A DNA stretch of 64,000 bases from NCBI GenBank assembly GCA_010645155.1, contig CM021323.1, positions 2,540,872 through 2,604,871 of the forward strand. Direction: 5' to 3'. Of this stretch, positions 31,817 through 42,186 are shown in pieces. A model generated the notes under the pieces. The model searched no databases and was not told where the DNA came from. It saw only the letters and a program-made list of their open reading frames with translations. The DNA comes from Tigriopus japonicus (lineage: Eukaryota > Arthropoda > Copepoda > Harpacticoida > Harpacticidae). Position 1 is the stretch's first letter; each line of letters starts with the position of its first letter. A program made the position numbers and the translations under genes.

Positions 31817-33593
31817 GGCAAGACTCGAGCCTTTGAACTTCCTGTAACGGAAGGAATAGAGCAATCACAAGAGATCCCAGTAAAGAAATTCGAGATGAAC
31901 GGACCACTGAGGTCATGATGCATAGTTGATTACTTTTCAACATTTCGAAGCACGTCTGCCTTGAAAGAGGTCCACCTGAAGACTGTGTCTTTTAAACCCA
32001 ATGTAAGCAAATGTCTTGAAAGTAAGGCTCTTTCTCTTTGTTGGGGAGAGTTTGAGGCAGCAAGAACGAATGGTTTGAGTTAGTGCACGCTGAACTAGGG
32101 ATGCACTGTCAAATTTGAACCATCAGTTTTAATTGATTGCAAAAGCTAAAATGAATTGTTACAAATTTGGTAGTACACATCATATGCAAAAGCTGTTTTT
32201 TTTTTTGTTTCCTTGAACCATGCTTTAGCACAAAATCGCAATAGTTGTGCATATGCTGAAGAAAAGGCTTAAAACCTGCTTTGACTGTTTGATTCATCCT
32301 GTTTGAGTGTTTGAGACATCCAAAGGATGTCTGATTTTTGTTAAGGTTCAGAATTTGTCTGCAATTTTGAAACGCAATGTATGAAAAAAGTAATAATTTT
32401 TCAGGTTATGGCAAATATTAAAAAAGCAGATTTAATAACAGTAGACTTGATTTTACTTGAACCTTCAATAAAAAATGCTAAAAATGTTTTCGTGTTCTTT
32501 TTTGGTGAATCTTTAGTCGTTTTTGTGTTTCTTAACGTGAACCCAGGATTAATCGATTTCTGACTTCTGACCAACCCTAATCAAGTTCTCGTGTCGCTAT
32601 CACTTAACGGGCGCTCAAAAAGACAACTCTGATTTGATCACAAGTCATTTCGCGGAAGTTGGTCCGATAAGATAAACCTTGTCGAGGATCGGTTTCATAC
32701 TTGAGGAACCTGTCCAAAGAAGACCGTCCACAGGTCATTTCAGAAGAGACACATCAGTGTGCCTCTTCTACAATACAGTATATGTACTGGTAGCATGGAA
32801 GCGAGTACACTTGAGTAAGTCCGGCTAATCGAAGCTCCAAGCTCACAAAGAACTTAGTTTCAAGCTCGTCGCCACGATTGTATTGATATCAACTTTGTAA
32901 TCCAAAGAGTTGAGAAAGCTGATGACAAGATTATGAAACTGATAACCTAACAAAAAGACATGGGTGCTTTTCGGAAATTCGAAGACGGTTCACCGATAAT
33001 GCTCAAGACAAGACGATATGCACTCCTACGGAGCACCAAACCATGAAAACCCTAAAGCCTACCTTGAAACATAATCAGGTTTTTCTATTGAAACTGTCAC
33101 GGTGAATTATGATTCGAATGAACCTGCTTTGTTAACCAATATGTTTAGGGATCTCCAAAGGTCATTATTATTCACATGGGTCATCGAACACGTGATCTTT
33201 GAATTGTTCGAAGTCGATCAAGATGACGATTAGGCTTGGTTGGAGTAGTGGATTCAGATAAAGGAATTGAACCAATACCAACCTCGTGTAAGGGTTTCTG
33301 GGAACATCAATTAGCTTCGGACAAGGACCCAAACATGGGTTTAGAAAACAGTCCATGTTCTTTTGTGCGAAAATTCTATATTCTTTTCTAGTGACCAATT
33401 AAATGATAACGTACAATTTTATGTTAACCCCGAATTAAAAAAAAACACTCAAAAGTGGCATTGTAGAAAAAGAAAAAATGAGTATCAACCATCGGATCTT
33501 CAGTAACATGGTATTTAGTATACTAACGAACTAGAGTTGCTAAATTTGTACAAAAACCTTGAATGAAATAAGGGTATAGTAAATAGGAATAGT
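31817..33593. other. Intergenic region upstream of CENP-F
   Basis: The CENP-F promoter should lie just above 31816. A short inverted pair CTTCC/CGGAAG occurs near 31838-31853, which resembles ETS-type sites (weak). The rest is AT-rich with no supported gene. Confidence 0.4.
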
Positions 33594-33724
33594 AAGGGTT
33601 GTACAGATCTTTAAGGGTTGTACAGATCTTTAAGGGTTGTACAGATCTTTAAGGGTTGTACAGATCTTTAAGGGTTGTACAGATCTTTAAGGGTTGTACA
33701 GATCTTTAAGGGTTGTACAGATCT
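33594..33724. repeat. Perfect 19-bp tandem repeat, 6.9 copies
   Basis: The unit AAGGGTTGTACAGATCTTT is repeated without a single difference. Identity this high implies very recent expansion or active homogenisation. There are no spacers, so this is not a CRISPR array. Confidence 0.95.
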
Positions 33725-33798
33725 GCCAACAGTAACTCATTGGTAGATCAAATTTCATATAAACGGTAATTTTATAAACTATATTAATCATTCATCAC

Positions 33799-33865
33799 TC
33801 TCTTTACAGGGAATCCCATTCCTTGTAGCGGTATTGAAAAATCCGCCCCCCCCCTTTTTTTCGGT
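33799..33865 (+). mobile_element. 5'-truncated SINE tail
   Basis: ACAGGGAATCCCATTCCTTG ... GCGGTATTGAAAAATCCGC matches the 3' end of the SINE at 43018-43199, with about 5 differences in 41 positions. Only the tail is present, as expected from 5' truncation on insertion. It ends in a C/T run instead of poly-A. Confidence 0.6.
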
Positions 33866-34042
33866 GGCAGTTTAAAGTATCTGTAAGTATGAATGAAAAA
33901 ACATAGCTAAAAGGGGTCGTCCTAATAACACACTCATCGGTGTATTGGACGATCTCTAAAGGGACATTTAGCTAATTATAATGTACATTACAAATGAATA
34001 TCGATGAAATACAGCTGAGTCCTAAAACAACCCTTTTGAAAA

Positions 34043-34084
34043 AATGAACACCCTTGGGTCAACCTGGACCCAAGGGTGTTCATT
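34043..34084. repeat. Perfect 18-bp stem with 6-nt loop
   Basis: The arms AATGAACACCCTTGGGTC and its exact reverse complement enclose six bases. It lies inside an odd minus-strand frame (33988-34269) of coding-like composition (CCPGRTKQTLVGLKGHKELW), so it could be part of a mobile element. Confidence 0.85.
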
Positions 34085-34514
34085 GGTGGGCCCAGGAGCC
34101 ATGGGGAATGTCCAAAATAGTGGACTCGCGAGCCATCCTTAGTACTGCACTCGTAAGCCCAAAGCTCTTTGTGGCCCTTTAAACCTACCAACGTCTGTTT
34201 GGTGCGCCCCGGACAACACGATTCAAATTTCGTGGGCTTTGACCCTAAACATGTTGCCAACCTCTGCATCTATACCTTATCTTATAAATGATGTGGTTTC
34301 TTAAACTATTTTAATTACTTCCAGATCAAAATATAAATGTACATACTTTTGTTATATTCAAATATGCTGGGTAGAGGGAAGGATGCTCTTTGGTGCACTC
34401 CAAGTTGATTTACATCCTCCATATTATTTGATGTTTTATTATCATATTGATATTATTTGAATCTTAAACTTAACACTAAACTGTTTTATCGTGGTACTCT
34501 CGCAGCAACACTAT

Positions 34515-34581
34515 GCTGTCGTGGTTAGCGCAGTTTTCCATGGTGAGAGAGGTCCCAAGTTCGATTCTCCTCCCCCGACCT
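34515..34581 (+). repeat. tRNA-like sequence (A and B boxes), probably a SINE head or tRNA relic
   Basis: TGGTTAGCGCAG at 34522-34533 matches an RNA polymerase III A box, and AGTTCGATTCTCC about 25 bases later resembles a B box. The acceptor and anticodon stems do not pair properly, so it is not a working tRNA gene. Confidence 0.5.
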
Positions 34582-34860
34582 TTCTAAAGGAATCTCTTAG
34601 ACGCTGTTCCACGCCCGAATCATTCTGATACCGGACATGAGATTACCTATTGGAAAAATTTGGACGATATTTGGACGATATAATAGCTGGCTTTGCTGCC
34701 CGGGTGAGGCTCAACCCTTCGACCCCAGCACCCACAATACAAAAAAACCACAACCCAACATTGGATTGCACATTTTCATTTTAATTCAAGTAATTTCAGC
34801 TGGGACCAGGAATCATATTCACCATTTTCAAATGAATTTCTAATGAATTTAATTTTGGTT

Positions 34861-35320
34861 TCTACTGAGGGGTCAATATAATGGATGTTATACTTACTTT
34901 AAGTGAAGTGCATATTTATCATCTAATGCCTTTGTTGCTATTCAATTGTTCTCAAACCACATGTTCTCACATACATTGCACCACAAACTAGGATCTACAT
35001 TTTTGATTTTGTATTTTTACACAAAGGCAACTAATTTCCACTACTTGTCTTTTTTCATGTAAATTGCACTGAGAAGGCATCAATGGACGGTTTTTAACCT
35101 CTCAAATGTAATAGAATCATATTTTGCAAACCAAGGAAAATGGAGCAAGAATTTGTTAAGAGGTCATCCTCACAAGTTCTCTGTGATCGTTAAAATCGCA
35201 ATTACGGCCACAAAGGGCATATTAAGATTCAGTTTATGAAGAACACGGCCAACTTTCTTTTCCGGAAAGCACTGTGAGTGTACCAATTTGCAAAGAAATA
35301 GTATTTTGAAGCCAACAAAT
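34861..35320 (+). repeat. Dispersed repeat family, copy A (about 460 bp)
   Basis: Aligns along its whole length with 39774-40250 in the same orientation, with moderate divergence. Shared blocks include GGCCACAAAGGGCATATT, AAAGCACT and TTGAAGCCAACAAA. No coding potential. Probably an old non-autonomous element or a segmental duplication. Confidence 0.8.
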
Positions 35321-38300
35321 TGCTCCTACACTATTGACCACTCAGGATTGGGTTGTGTCAATGAAGGTAAGTTTTCATTCCTTTTTGTTCATTGGCCTTG
35401 TTCTTATTCCATTTAAGTTTTGCGAAAACTCTCGCCACTCAACACATAACAGCAATTTTCATCGGTCATTTTACACCATCTAGGAGCCTCCATCAACCCG
35501 ATTAAATGAAATTCCTCCAATTCGGCCCAACTTAAACAGAACCTAGCTAATTTTGAAAAAGTTAACAAACTCAATTCTTACACTTCTCTGCCTTTGTCGG
35601 AGAAATAGTGTCAACTTGTGACAAAAACCCCTAACTGAGAGTCTCTACCGCTGCTCTCATAAGACCTCCTATGTAATACTGAGTAATGATGACTAATGAG
35701 AGAATGAAGTAAGAAAATACCCTTTTAGCAATCTTCGAGCAATTTGATTAAAACGCAGCATGGAAGTGACAAAACTCCAACAAACTGGACTTTTTGGCAA
35801 AAACACTTTTGTTGCGAGCAAAGCCAGTCCTTTTTTTGTTAGAAAAGGAATGGACACTGTAATCCGTTCCGTTTTTTCGAGGAACGACATAACCCCTGAA
35901 CTTATTATTTTTATTACCTCTTGATGTAGGGCCCAAAATATCCACGGATTTCTTCTTCCTTGAACGGGCCCAATGGAACGAACCCGTAATTTCAATGTAG
36001 TGGCTGGACCACGACCACCGAGTCAAAAAGTAGAGCGACACGCTAATTCATGCATTGACCCTCAATTCGACTTTACAATAAGACATCAATGAACCGAACA
36101 AAACGACCACTGTATCTGTGTGTCCGTGTGTGCCCGGTTCAGTGGGTGGACTGCACGACCGCCAGACTTCAAATTTCAAGCTTCGAAAACGGAATTTCTC
36201 CCGGTTTCACCGGAGCCATGAGAAATTGAAGTGGACCCGGAAGACTATGGGACGCTGAATCATTTCATCTCGCAACCAAGAGGTCTGAAAAGCTAAATGA
36301 AACGTTTTTACACTTATTGGAAAGATGATATATTGGCTGAAGGTTAAAGGCTGAATACCTGTAGGGCAGGGGCCCTTTGAGTGTCCGCTGAACTTAGAAC
36401 CATGAGAATTGCCGTCGACCAAGGTGGCCAGTTTACTTGGTAGCGATTAACCTCAAGTTAGTTTGAAATGGGCTCCAACTCATCAAAGCATACAAATGTG
36501 TCTTTGTACATACAAAAACATAAAGATTTTTATAGTTGCGAAGCACCAACGGTTAAACCAAAGTGCGTATTTGACGGCCCACGACTAACGCCTGAGGAAC
36601 TTCTATTTCAATGAACGTCACGCTGACGTTGCAAAATACGTCTCATCAGGATTTACTAATATTAGATCAATCATCTTTAGACAGAACGTTGTGTAAAATT
36701 ATTTACAAATAATCAGTTTTTAAACCCTTACCACGCATTAAATATGATGGCCCTTACGGGCATTTCATGTTTTATAGAACTCAATGTCCAAAGCCAATGA
36801 TGTGAAACCACTTTTCAAGTGCTCTGTTCGCTATACTTGAGCACAAATCCGAGTGCTATTTTATTCCTTCAAGCAATTCTCCTTCGGCTTGATTAACTAC
36901 TGATTCCATTATCTTTTTTTTTGTTTAATAATTTAATCAATTAATTCACGCACCTTATCCACAACGACCCCATCAACGCCATTGAAGTTGTGAAAATTTC
37001 CGCAATTCTGACCAATCACCTTCTATCCGGTTTGGCACATAGAGGTCTATAGAGAGGTCATTGTCATTTTTTCTGCCGTGCTTGTTGCTGAAACTGGCCA
37101 GAAGTTGCGTGAAAAGGAAAATATTTCTGAATAATATCATGAAATACTTACCCAAACAAATGGAAGATCATAGTACAAACGAAAGTGTGCAAGACAGATT
37201 TTCAATGTCAAATCTTATAATTGCGTGAATTAATGCCTGTGAATCAATTTATCATCTTCATTGAGCCCTTGGTATAATTTGGGAGAAGCAAAGCGTAGAC
37301 AGGAGGCCACATGGCCAAAAAACTAATGCTTTTGTCTTCTACGAATACGTTTGTTTGGGCAACTTTCAACTAGTAGCTGATGAAAAACGAACTAAACTTT
37401 TTCAACAAGTAATAGACCTTATCTACCACAAAATATGGCAGCACTGCCAACTCGAAATCCATTTTCGTAACTATGGATAGAACTCGAAATCGAACTAGTT
37501 TGAGGGTTGCCAAATTGATCCCTGTTTTTCAAATAGTTCAATACAACCTGCCCTTTTTAACAGAATTAAACTTCCGAGTCAAAACTGGCAGCACTCCTGG
37601 TTCGAAACACAACACTGCTAAACATTATTAAATACTAAATTTACTAAATATTTTCAAGTGCTTTGATTCAAGAAGTATCTTAATGTGTTTTCAAAGTTGA
37701 CTAACTAGCTTTACAAAAAATAATCAATTTGATTGTTTTTTTAGGTAAATAACTTCTAGACTAGAATAATAATGTCTAGATCTGGATCTTAAACATGTGT
37801 CAGTTTTTGGAATTTCCATACAAATTTGACATGAATTTTTCAGCATCGTGCTTTCCGGTTTTAAGAGAATATTTGTTTTCCAATTTGTGCCAAAATGACG
37901 GCAAACTTTTTCCACACATATTTTGATCCTGCCTTAAATGCTGTTAGAGGACTTGATAAATATGTACAAAGTTTGTGTTTTCTGAAAAGGAAAAATATGC
38001 CTTGTGATGACAAACATTACCCATGACGTCACTTCAGAGCATTCAGGATCAGAATTTCTTATTGCGTTGGAAGTATTAAGTTACATGATATTCTTTCAAT
38101 CGTATTGTTATTTGTGTCAAAGAAAATATGATCCACGTGTGTTGTACACTATTATCAATGTTATTTAAGCATTGAATCCCTATTTTTATGTTTGCCGCCC
38201 TGAACATTTTTATTTCTGTTGCCCTGAATTTTATGCCTTCTCTCAGCACGAGGAGAGGAAGAGGGTCGAACGGTCGTTCTCCTTGATCAGTAAAATCAGG

Positions 38301-39773
38301 AACGCTGCCAACAGCGACAAGACGGTCTATTTAAAGGAAAACATATTTTTTTGTCGGTCTATTTCCATGAATATTTTATGGGGCAATCTGGTTACACAAT
38401 GACTTGGCGACTTAGAAACACCATTTTGCAACATGAAATAGAATTATGAACAAAGCATACTCATGAATGCACCTAGTGTATCTGTTGACCTTTTCTTCAG
38501 TTCTTCGACAGCATACCTGATACGTCGAGTCTTGACTCAGGACTGATGAAGTGTTTCTCACTCGACCACATCAAACTTAAATTTTTTTGAAGTATAGTCA
38601 TGAAGTTAGAAAATTCAGCAGGCTTTCAAGATGTATCAGCAAGACGAAATATCAAGCATAATATTTGATAGAAACTGGAATCGTTAGGCTTTTGTGAAAG
38701 TAAGAAACCGAACTTTGGCCAAATTTTGATTAAAGCTAATTTGGCCTTGATGGCAAAACTGATCGGAGGGCTCCGGTAATGACCCTTAATGATGGTAAAA
38801 TATTTTTGCTATTTAAGTCCGTTCAAAATAAGCTTTTGGTTTTTGTAAATCACTCTTTCAAATTAACCTTCCAGGCATTATAAGTTGCAAGTTGGTGCAT
38901 TGCTACGTAAAAATGGCAGATCTGTTAATTTTTCATCGTTTTGAAAAGGCAAAACGGTGAAAGAGACGGAATAATTGTAATGGGAGGAGACAAGTGAGAA
39001 AAAGGTTGCAGATTTTGTGCCCCGGAGTCTTGCGCCGCCCTTTGTGGTGCATCTGTTGTTTTCTTATCTACGCTGATCAAAAATTTCGAACGGTCAGTTG
39101 CTCCGCGACGAATGATCGAGAACGAGATACGATTGTAGAATTTTAATGCAGCAATGAGGCACCAGAGGCTATGACCGAACTCCGGGGAGAACAATCAGGC
39201 ACAACTGATGTTTACTTAGCTTCTCTCATTGTCATTGACCTGTAATTGGCAACCGCACGACGAATGTTTACAAAAATCCGCTCGTCAGCTGTCCTTGTTT
39301 GAGGCTTGTCAACAAATCCCAAAAACTGTTTCTTCTGTACTCGAGAGTTGTCTCTTAGTACTAAAATGGCTTGTATGAATCCAAAATACGTAACAAATAT
39401 AGATGATGACAGAGTAACAGTTCTACAAATGAAATGTACATTAATAGTCAGGATAGAGGAATCTCTGCAGCTTTTCATAAAAATGATGTGGTGCCTAAAA
39501 ACTTTGTTAATAACTTAAAGAAAAAAATACAAACGGAGGTACGTTTGTAATGTTCAATTAATGAGGGGAAGGAGATATTTTTGGTACGTTTTAAGTTCAT
39601 TAAAACATATCGTGTTTTTTTCCAAGATATCATGGTGCTAATAGTATTCGAAACTTTAACTGAAAACTAAAATCACAATGTTGGAAAGTACATTTTCACC
39701 ATTTACATTTTTTTAGTTTATCCTCCATTGTTATTAACACAATTTTCATGTTCTGGTGAGTGTATAATAGGTC
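35321..39773. other. Intergenic region
   Basis: Contains copy 3 of the dispersed CGTTCC repeat (35800-35890: GTAATCCGTTCCGTTTTTTCGAGGAACG). Near 38245-38340 a more GC-rich island follows a splice-acceptor-like TTCTCTCAG and reads HEERKRVERSFSLISKIRNA, which might be an orphan exon or element fragment. Otherwise AT-rich without supported genes. Confidence 0.4.
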
Positions 39774-40250
39774 TCTATCGAAGGTCAATGAAACAGATGT
39801 GCTACTTTCTTTAAATGACGTTCACATTTATTATACAATACTATTTGTCCCTATCCAATTGTTTCCGAACCAAATATTATCCCATTTTGGCATCATACAC
39901 CTGGTTTTTCATTGTCTTGATTTATATTTTCAGACAAAAGATTGCACCTAAAGTGCAATTATTATTCAGAACTTTTATTTAAATTGCATTAAGAAGGTAT
40001 CATGGCACAATTGTTAGACTCTCAGATGTAAAAATCATATGTTGTCAACATGGAATATGCAACACTTGAAAGGTCATCCTAGGCCATCCTTACACATTGG
40101 CTGAGAGTGTTTAAATCGTACTTAGGCCACAAAGGGCATATTTCGATTCTATTTCATAAAGAATACAGCTAACTTTCTTATCTAGAAAGCACTCTCATAT
40201 TGCACAATGGGTGTACCAAAATGCAACGAGAAAGTATATTGAAGCCAACA
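39774..40250 (+). repeat. Dispersed repeat family, copy B
   Basis: Partner of 34861-35320. The two are about 4.9 kb apart and directly oriented. Confidence 0.8.
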
Positions 40251-41364
40251 AACTAACAACAACACAAGAATGTCTAGTGCCTTTTCCATCACATTTTGTG
40301 AAAACTATGTTGTGTCACAACAATGTTCTTTACAATTATTCAAAATTCCTTTTTTTCCTTTCTGCTTTTGTTCCTAACCCACTCTATGATCAATCCTGCT
40401 TTCACATCCCGTCATCATCCAAGGATGGTTTCGCATTATTTTACTCAGCCACAGGTAAAAATGGCACATTACAAATCTCAAAAATGTTAAGAAAATATTT
40501 CCGAAATAAGGCCTATAAGGCTTTATATTTTATGAGCTAGCAAATAACTTTAGATAAATTTCACTATGTGCTGCCTGCTCTTAACAGCATTATCAGATCG
40601 AATCTCTGTTCATTAATATTATCTAAGAAAATGTATAATTTTTGTTTCGCTTTTGATTCACATGCCCATTTAAGACACTATTGAAAGTCTCATTGGTCCT
40701 TTTTCCCTGTTTGGGAGGCTCAAATGAACGTATTTTAATGGTTTTCGTCAAAATTTTGCCCAACTTTTACCACAGCACACCAAATCATCGAGCAAAGAAA
40801 CCTGTTTTGCTCGAAAGTAACCTGACATGTAATTGTAATTGAAGTCAATTACATTTTCGTATAATGTAATTGTAATTAATTACATTTTTCAAGTAATTGA
40901 CCCAACTCTGCTTACGAAATCTCACTTGTTACTTAATCTCTCTTTCACTTAAGTTCACTTACCATAAATTAAACCTTACGCCAAAATGCAGGCCATTCTA
41001 GGGGTAGTTTTGAGAAGCATGGTGAAGAAACCGAGTGTGAGCAAAATTTCAAGTTGAGGGATTCAAAGCTTAGCGTGTTAGCCATTAAATCACAAGGCTT
41101 TTAAATAAGTGTTGAATGGCATTGCGCTAAAATACTTTTTTTTAAACTCCTTTCAATTTTTTGAACTAAAATATTTTTAGAAAACTGAAAAAATCTTAAA
41201 CGTAAAAACTGAACCTCAAACACGAAGCAGCGAAGAGAAGGTAAAAAAAGGATGTTTTTGCCGTTATTACCTTTTAAACTTACTACTAAATTATTGCGCT
41301 TGAAGTGTTTAAAATCACACCTTCAATCATTCTGGAAATTTACGCCTATTCAAATTAAATCCTT
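40251..41364. other. Intergenic region
   Basis: AT-rich. I see no gene. A short palindromic run of TGTAATTGTAATT-type sequence is present near 40835-40895. Confidence 0.4.
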
Positions 41365-41470
41365 TGTACTTTGTAATGCCATTCCATTTTTCCAAAAGGA
41401 AAGCGTTCCTCATTTCGGACGAAGGAACGGGTACGGTAATCCGTTCCTTTTTTCGAGGAACGGCTAAAGA
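41365..41470. repeat. Dispersed CGTTCC...GGAACG repeat, copy 4
   Basis: GTAATCCGTTCCTTTTTTCG then AGGAACGGCTAAAG, preceded by GCCATTCCATTTTTCC and AAAGGAAAGCGTTCC. It is the most complete of the four copies seen. Confidence 0.6.
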
Positions 41471-42149
41471 AAGCTCTGGTGATTGGCCATATCGAAATGA
41501 ATGTCCGTCAATGGCAGTATTTCATGCGAGTTTTGGCACTGCCGACTGGCAACCCTATGGCAACGCTGTCTCCCTTCTTCCACACATTTCTAATTTGACA
41601 GTTTCAAGCATTCACCCACCCACCTGTCTACTCACCCACCCACCCACTGACGGGCAAGAGGCTGAATAGAAGAGGCTGCCCGTTTTCCCGCCTCGATCGT
41701 TTCGCCCACGATCCTTGACGGACCGTGCGTGGAGGTCGTCCTTTTTCTCTGGCGAAGAAGCAGCCCTCAAGACTAAAGAGCCTCGACGTGGAGAGCCTCT
41801 GCTTGGCTCCCACTCACTCATTCACTCACTCACTCACTCTCAGGGCCACCTAGCCCTCCCAAGAGAAAGAAGGGCCGAACCAAAGAAGACCAGAACCACA
41901 CGGAAACCCACGCGCACACACACGCGCACAGACGGAGGGAGATCATCCGTGGCCTCGTTGTTGCCCGACAGTCAGTCAGACAGACAGACAAGGAAACCCG
42001 GAAGGCACCTCCCCATGAGTATGTGAGTGACCTTCAGCCGCGCTCAGACCTCCTTCCTCGACAACATCGTTCATCTCTTGGTCCGTCGCCTGGGGTCCGC
42101 TCCTCACGACTTACCAGTCACACGCGCGGAGTCCCGAGAGACGTCCATC
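41471..42149 (+). promoter_or_regulatory. GC-rich promoter and 5' leader region of the RILP-like gene
   Basis: Base composition rises sharply here. Short CACC/CACT tandem runs occur at 41612-41645 and 41812-41840, and CACACACGCGCACA near 41915. Open frames on both strands (41364-41669, 41715-42026) are composed of simple-sequence codons and are not treated as genes. I see no clear TATA box. Confidence 0.45.
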
Positions 42150-42179
42150 ATGTCGAGCGAGCTTGAAAGCCGTCCGTGA
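42150..42179 (+). CDS. Upstream ORF (9 codons) in the RILP-like leader
   Basis: ATG at 42150 reads M-S-S-E-L-E-S-R-P-stop and ends 7 bases before the main start codon at 42187. Its start context (ATCATGT) has A at -3. A shorter one (M-S-M-stop) lies at about 42013. Such tightly spaced uORFs usually lower main-frame translation. Confidence 0.4.
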   Translation: MSSELESRP

Positions 42180-42186
42180 CCTGACC

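Noticed and set aside
31817..31960. Cell-cycle CHR/CDE elements upstream of CENP-F
   Set aside because: TTCAAA and TTCGAA hexamers occur, but such short motifs are expected by chance in this AT-rich DNA.
33594..33724. CRISPR array
   Set aside because: Repeats are contiguous with no spacers, and the DNA is eukaryotic.
41715..42026. 103-codon plus-strand frame before RILPL
   Set aside because: Composed of simple-sequence codons in a GC-rich leader, with no family features; better explained as promoter and 5' UTR.
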